Source: Microbacterium sp. (GTDB lineage Bacteria; Actinomycetota; Actinomycetes; Actinomycetales; Microbacteriaceae). From it: 45,417 bases of DNA. The DNA lies in contig NZ_JAPSHY010000024.1 of assembly GCF_031179285.1 (NCBI RefSeq), forward strand, positions 1 to 45,417, written 5' to 3'. Position 1 is the stretch's first letter, and the number at the start of each line of letters is the position of its first letter. Below are positions 41,844 through 45,417 of this stretch, in pieces. The translations under genes and the position numbers were made by a program. The notes under the pieces are model-generated. The model saw only the letters and a program-made list of their open reading frames with translations. It searched no databases and had not been told where the DNA came from.

Positions 41844-42009
41844 GGCAACGCCGCAAGCACGGAGAAGCGGCGCCCCCCCGCCCCGGGGGGGGGCGGCGGG
41901 GGGGGGGGAGGGGGGCCGCGGGGGCGGCGCCGCCCGCGCGCGCCCCGCGTCCTGCGCCGGCAACACCCCACGCACGGACCGGCGCCCCCCCCCTGCGGGG
42001 GGGGGCGCC
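41844..42009. repeat. Extreme G/C homopolymer tract with two related units
   Basis: Two units 115 bp apart (starting 41844 and 41959) both begin GGCAAC, pass a GCACGGA segment and run into a C-run/G-run hairpin. The second is perfect: GGCG plus nine C (41981-41993), loop TGC, nine G plus CGCC (41997-42009), a terminator-like stem for the minus-strand KDPG aldolase. Between them, G-runs of 9, 11, 6 and 5 (41885-41924) form a strong quadruplex motif on the plus strand. Reading accuracy of such runs is uncertain. There is no credible gene between 41807 and 42021. Confidence 0.6.
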
Positions 42010-42021
42010 GCTTCGGGGCGC

Positions 42022-42624
42022 TCAGGCGAGCAGCTGGGCCAGCGCCGCCAGCTGCGACTCGTCTTCGAGCGCCGAACCGACGGCGACCACGCGCACTCCG
42101 GCGTCGAGGTACGAGCGGGCGTTGCCCGAGTCCATTCCTCCGGTGGCGACGAAGCGGGCCTGCGGGAACGGGCCGCGCATCGCCGGGAACCAGCCGGTGC
42201 CGAGCAGCGATGCGGGGAATGCCTTGAGCCAGGTGAGTCCCTCGCCGAGTGCGCGCTGCACCTCGGTAGCGGTGGAGACACCGGGGAGGGCGGGGAGGCC
42301 GGCCTCGTGCGAGGCGCGCACCACGTCGATGTCGAGTCCGGGGCTGACCGTGAACGCGGCGCCGGCGTCGGCGGCCTGGCGCACGTGCTCGAGCGTCACG
42401 ACGGTGCCGGCGCCGACCGTCAGGCCGCGCGCGCGGCCCGCCTCGGCCACCGCCCGCAGCGCCTCGACATCGGTCGGTGTCTGCACGGGGATCTCGACGG
42501 CGGTGATGCCGAGATCCCAGGCGCGGGTCGCGGTGGCGAGCGAGCGCTCGACCCCCATTCCACGCAGGATCGCCATCAGCGGGACCCCCTGGAAGATGTC
42601 TTCGAAGACGGAGTTGTCGGTCAT
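42022..42624 (-). CDS. eda: 2-dehydro-3-deoxyphosphogluconate (KDPG) aldolase
   Basis: A 200-residue class I aldolase that splits KDPG to pyruvate and glyceraldehyde 3-phosphate (some members also cleave 4-hydroxy-2-oxoglutarate). Schiff-base Lys134 lies in TWLKAFPAS, catalytic Glu44 in TAVEIPVQTP, and GAGTV and ATGGMDSGNARSYL bind the phosphate. It follows the KDG kinase with a 13-base gap, completing a two-step conversion of 2-keto-3-deoxygluconate. The homopolymer hairpin lies directly after its stop. Confidence 0.93.
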   Translation of the reverse strand: MTDNSVFEDIFQGVPLMAILRGMGVERSLATATRAWDLGITAVEIPVQTPTDVEALRAVAEAGRARGLTVGAGTVVTLEHVRQAADAGAAFTVSPGLDIDVVRASHEAGLPALPGVSTATEVQRALGEGLTWLKAFPASLLGTGWFPAMRGPFPQARFVATGGMDSGNARSYLDAGVRVVAVGSALEDESQLAALAQLLA

Positions 42625-42637
42625 GTTCGATCGCCTT

Positions 42638-43606
42638 TCAGGCTCGGTCGGGGGTGTCGTCGGTGGGGGTCTCGTGTGCCTCGTCGGCAGGGGTCTCGTC
42701 AGGCAGCAGGTCGCCGGTCGACTGCAGCACGAGGTGCGCGCGTCGATGGCCGGCGAGCAGGCGCCCCTCGGCGCCGGCGCCCTCGAGGCGAGCAGCCAGG
42801 TATCCGGCGGCGAACGCGTCGCCGGCGCCGACCGCCTCGACGACCTCGGTCTTGATCGCGGGCGCGAAGGTGCGCACGTCGGCACCGCCCCGTCGCTCGT
42901 ACTCGGTGGCGCCGATGTCGCCGTCCTTGACGACGAGCAGAGCGGGCTCGGGGAGGAGTGCCCGCACCGCATCGGCGTCGGCGGTTCCCCAGAGGCCCTC
43001 GGCCTCGTCCAGCCCGACGAAGACGAGATCGGCGCGGCGGGCCAGGGCGAGGAGGGTCGCCGCGGCCGCTCCCGGTTGCCAGAGCGCAGGGCGATGGTTG
43101 ACGTCGAAGCTCAGGATGCCGCCGTCTTCGGTCACGCGATCGATGGCGGCGTCGACGAGCGCGGCGCAGGTACTCGAGAGTGCGGGAGTGATGCCCGACA
43201 CGTGCACCACGTCGGCCTGCTCGAGCGGCACGGCGGCGATCGACTGCGGGGTCATCGCCGACGCCGCAGAACCGCGCCGGTAGTAGAGCACGCCGCGGCC
43301 GGGGTCTTTGAAGTACACCCCGGTCGGCGCGTGCGGATCGGTGGTCACCCAGCCGACGTCGACACCGTGCGAGGCGACTCCCTCGCGCACGCGCTCGCCG
43401 AGCGCGTCGTCTCCGACGGCGCTGACCCAGGCGGTCGGGATGCCGAGCTGCGCTGCGTGGATGGCGACGTTCGACTCGGCGCCGCCGATGAGCAGCCGCA
43501 CCTCCCGCGTCGTGGCGAGGGGCTCGGGCCGAGCGGGTGCGATGAGGGCCATCGTCTCGCCGATGGTGATCAGGCGTGGTGCGGATGTATCGGCCATGGT
43601 TACCAT
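42638..43606 (-). CDS. kdgK: 2-keto-3-deoxygluconate kinase (PfkB family)
   Basis: A 322-residue PfkB sugar kinase with the KdgK look: ITIGETMALIAP at the start, LLIGGAESNVAIHAAQLG, LSFDVNHRPALW (shared by KDG kinases) and catalytic Asp263 in VEAVGAGDAFAAGYL. The C-terminal 25 residues are acidic and Pro/Thr-rich, beyond the family core. ATG at 43606 or 43597 is possible, with no clear ribosome site for either. Adjacent KDPG aldolase supports the KDG assignment. Confidence 0.88.
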   Translation of the reverse strand: MVTMADTSAPRLITIGETMALIAPARPEPLATTREVRLLIGGAESNVAIHAAQLGIPTAWVSAVGDDALGERVREGVASHGVDVGWVTTDPHAPTGVYFKDPGRGVLYYRRGSAASAMTPQSIAAVPLEQADVVHVSGITPALSSTCAALVDAAIDRVTEDGGILSFDVNHRPALWQPGAAAATLLALARRADLVFVGLDEAEGLWGTADADAVRALLPEPALLVVKDGDIGATEYERRGGADVRTFAPAIKTEVVEAVGAGDAFAAGYLAARLEGAGAEGRLLAGHRRAHLVLQSTGDLLPDETPADEAHETPTDDTPDRA

Positions 43607-43671
43607 GATGAGGCGGCGTGTGCACAGATCACAATCCGCGTTGCACTATATGCACAGCGAGGAGACGATCG
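43607..43671. promoter_or_regulatory. Divergent promoter with TGCA elements, KDG kinase / dehydratase
   Basis: 65 bp separates the two starts. It contains the palindrome TGTGCACA (43619-43626) and TTGCACTATATGCACA (43641-43656), in which TGCAC recurs nine bp apart. These are likely operator sites for a regulator lying outside the window. AGGAGA (43660-43665) is the ribosome site of the plus-strand gene. Confidence 0.45.
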
Positions 43672-44916
43672 ATGAGCGATGAGTTGCTGACGGCGCGCGA
43701 CAAGGGCATCCCTGAGAGGGCGATCGGTATGACGGCATCCGCCTTCCTCGCCACGGAGCCGCGCCTCGACGAATTCTGGACGCCCCTGATCGTGCTCGAT
43801 GACGCCGCGATGCGCGCCAACGTCGCCACGATGGCCGGCTGGTGCGCCGAGCACAACCTCGAGATCATGCCGCACGGCAAGACGACGATGGCCCCGACGC
43901 TGTGGCAGCGCCAGCTCGACGCCGGCGCCCTCGGCATCACGCTCGCCACCATGGGTCAGGTGCGCACCGGCCGCGACCTCGGACTCGACTCGATCATGCT
44001 CGCGAACGCGGCGGTCGACCCGCGCTCTCTCGCCTGGCTCGCCGGCGAACTCGCGGATCCTGCCTTCCGGTTCGTGTGCTGGGCGGACTCGCTCGCCACC
44101 GTCGATGCGATGGAGCACGGCCTGCGGGCGGTCGGCGTGCCCCGCCCGGTCGACGTGTGCGTCGAGCTCGGCGCCGAGGGCGGCCGCACCGGCGCTCGCT
44201 CGATCGCCGAAGCGGTGCAGATCGCCGAGCGTCTCGCCGATTCGGACGTGCTGCGACTGGCGGGTGTTGCCGGATACGAGGGGAGCCTCGCGCACGACCG
44301 CTCCGCGCCCGGCCTCGACGCCGTCCGCTCCTACCTCGAGGCGCAGCTCGAGCTGCACCGCGCCATCGCCCCGCTGTACGACGACGGCGAGATCTACGTC
44401 ACCGCGGGCGGCAGCGCCTACTTCGAGATCGTCGCAGACGTGTGGTCGGGCGCGGAGCGCGACGGCCGCACCCGCTTCATCCTGCGCTCCGGCGCCTACA
44501 TCGTGCACGACGACGGGTTCTATCGCGGCATCTCTCCGTTCGACGGGGGCGGCACCGGCGAGGGCCCGCGGTTCGTCAACGCGATGCACGGCATCGCGAG
44601 AGTCGTCTCCCGCCCCGAATCGGCGCTCGCGCTGGTGGACGCGGGAAAGCGCGACCTGCCCTATGACGAGGGGCTGCCGATCCCGCGCGCTGCGGCCGAT
44701 GAGCTCATCGGTCCCTGGCATCCGGTCGAGGCGACGGTCTCGGCGATGAACGATCAGCACTCCTACGTGCGGTCGGCCGAACCGCTCGCCCTGGGTTCGG
44801 TGGTGCGCTTCGGCCTGTCCCACCCGTGCACCGCGTTCGACAAGTGGCGGGTGCTGCCGGTCGTCGACTCGATCGAGTCGGGCGTCGTCGTCGATCTGAT
44901 CCGCACCTGGTTCTGA
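43672..44916 (+). CDS. PLP- and zinc-dependent D-amino-acid dehydratase-like enzyme
   Basis: A 414-residue fold-type III PLP enzyme of the D-serine dehydratase/D-threonine aldolase group. PLP Lys70 lies in EIMPHGKTTMAP, and the C-terminal GLSHPCTAFDKW supplies His384 and Cys386, the zinc pair known from DSD-type D-serine dehydratases. The N-terminal 40 residues are extra. Given the KDG kinase and KDPG aldolase across the promoter and the deacylase downstream, it may deaminate D-glucosaminate to 2-keto-3-deoxygluconate (inference). D-serine or another D-amino acid is the alternative. ATG at 43672 chosen by its AGGAGA. Confidence 0.88.
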   Translation: MSDELLTARDKGIPERAIGMTASAFLATEPRLDEFWTPLIVLDDAAMRANVATMAGWCAEHNLEIMPHGKTTMAPTLWQRQLDAGALGITLATMGQVRTGRDLGLDSIMLANAAVDPRSLAWLAGELADPAFRFVCWADSLATVDAMEHGLRAVGVPRPVDVCVELGAEGGRTGARSIAEAVQIAERLADSDVLRLAGVAGYEGSLAHDRSAPGLDAVRSYLEAQLELHRAIAPLYDDGEIYVTAGGSAYFEIVADVWSGAERDGRTRFILRSGAYIVHDDGFYRGISPFDGGGTGEGPRFVNAMHGIARVVSRPESALALVDAGKRDLPYDEGLPIPRAAADELIGPWHPVEATVSAMNDQHSYVRSAEPLALGSVVRFGLSHPCTAFDKWRVLPVVDSIESGVVVDLIRTWF

Positions 44917-44924
44917 GGAGCAGC

Positions 44925-45417
44925 ATGTCCGGTCGCACAGTTCTCCGGGGAGGGTCCGTCGTCACCCCCGACGGCGTCCTCGCCGCGGATGTCGCCATCG
45001 ACGGCGATGTCATCACCGAGGTCGGCGAGGTCGCGGCGCGGCATGACGACCGCGTCGTCGACGCGGTCGGCCGCCTGGTGCTCCCCGGGTTCATCGACGC
45101 GCATTCGCACGTCGACGGCATGCTGCAGGATCCCGAGGTCACCAGGGCGCTGCTGCGCCAGGGGGTCACGACCGTCATCGGCGGGCAGGATGGCGTGTCG
45201 TACGCGCCGGGCGACGGCGCCTACGCCAGCGCGTACTTCGCCGCGATCAACGGCCCGCATCCGACCTACGCGGGCGGCGGGATCGCCGCGCTGCTGGATG
45301 CCGTCGACGGCGCCTCTGCGCTGAATGCCGGCTACCTGGTGCCCGCCGGTACCGTGCGCTTCGAGGTGTGCGGACGCCGGAGTGCTGCGGCGTCGCCCGC
45401 CGAGTGCGAGGCCATGG
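44925..45417 (+). CDS. N-acyl-D-amino-acid deacylase-like amidohydrolase (5' part)
   Basis: A reading frame starts at ATG 44925 with GAGGAG upstream, eight bases after the previous stop, and runs open for 164 codons to the window end. The start RTVLRGGSVVTPDGVLAADV and the metal motif GFIDAHSHVDG (His-x-His) mark the D-aminoacylase/amidohydrolase family, which removes acyl groups from D-amino acids. GGQDGVSY follows, as in that family. With the dehydratase it could deacetylate N-acetyl-D-glucosaminate (inference). The rest of the catalytic domain is missing from the window. Confidence 0.85.
   Translation, partial: MSGRTVLRGGSVVTPDGVLAADVAIDGDVITEVGEVAARHDDRVVDAVGRLVLPGFIDAHSHVDGMLQDPEVTRALLRQGVTTVIGGQDGVSYAPGDGAYASAYFAAINGPHPTYAGGGIAALLDAVDGASALNAGYLVPAGTVRFEVCGRRSAAASPAECEAM

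Noticed and set aside
41603..41971. Poly-proline minus-strand ORF
   Set aside because: Produced by translating the homopolymer tract and the 3' end of the MHS gene.

Overview
This window is GC-rich, uses GTG and TTG starts freely, and most operon genes overlap by 1-4 bases (ATGA, TGATG, GTGA). Together with the gene families (AroQ-type chorismate mutase, ROK regulators, TPR-CHAT protein, OpuC-like transporters) this points to an actinobacterium, most likely Microbacteriaceae and probably Microbacterium. The assignment rests on composition and gene style, not on a marker gene. I saw no rRNA, tRNA, CRISPR array, insertion sequence or phage gene.

Layout. 1-5.7 kb: housekeeping and redox genes: purA, a beta-propeller lactonase, a YCII protein, a quinone-oxidoreductase-like enzyme under a MerR-type promoter, and a flavin disulfide-reductase-family protein. 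5.8-9.5 kb: a DUF427 gene and a complete OpuC-like osmolyte ABC transporter (ATPase, two permeases, lipoprotein). 9.6-11.2 kb: AI-2E family permease and chorismate mutase. 11.3-23.0 kb: a sugar-catabolism island: ROK repressor, MalEFG-type ABC transporter, a divergent five-gene overlapping operon (SIS isomerase, ROK kinase, PfkB kinase, class II aldolase, DeoR repressor), a 114-bp-period intergenic repeat, then two Gfo/Idh/MocA oxidoreductases. XylR-like dyads precede both the ROK gene and the divergent transporter/SIS promoters.

23.2-28.5 kb holds the most unusual locus: on the minus strand, an ECF sigma factor, a small beta-rich protein, an intracellular subtilase with a triple hexapeptide linker repeat, and a TPR-CHAT cysteine protease. 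This looks like a regulated two-protease module and is the best candidate for an undescribed system here.

28.6-34.1 kb: three small regulatory units: an MFS exporter with a divergent ArsR-type regulator sharing a 14-bp-phased operator array; a YtrA-type GntR/ABC operon; and a tiny basic protein behind a strong dyad, followed by a LacI regulator. 34.1-39.0 kb: an RsmC/RlmG-like methyltransferase and a second osmolyte transporter (ProU/glycine-betaine type with CBS domain). 39.0-41.7 kb: DauR/YheO-type regulator with rhodanese, divergent from an MHS-family transporter. 42.0-45.4 kb: KDPG aldolase and KDG kinase, divergent from a PLP/zinc D-amino-acid dehydratase-like enzyme and an N-acyl-D-amino-acid deacylase-like amidohydrolase cut off by the window end. 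Together these four would convert N-acetyl-D-glucosaminate (the oxidised end of chitin) or a related acylated sugar acid to pyruvate and glyceraldehyde 3-phosphate.
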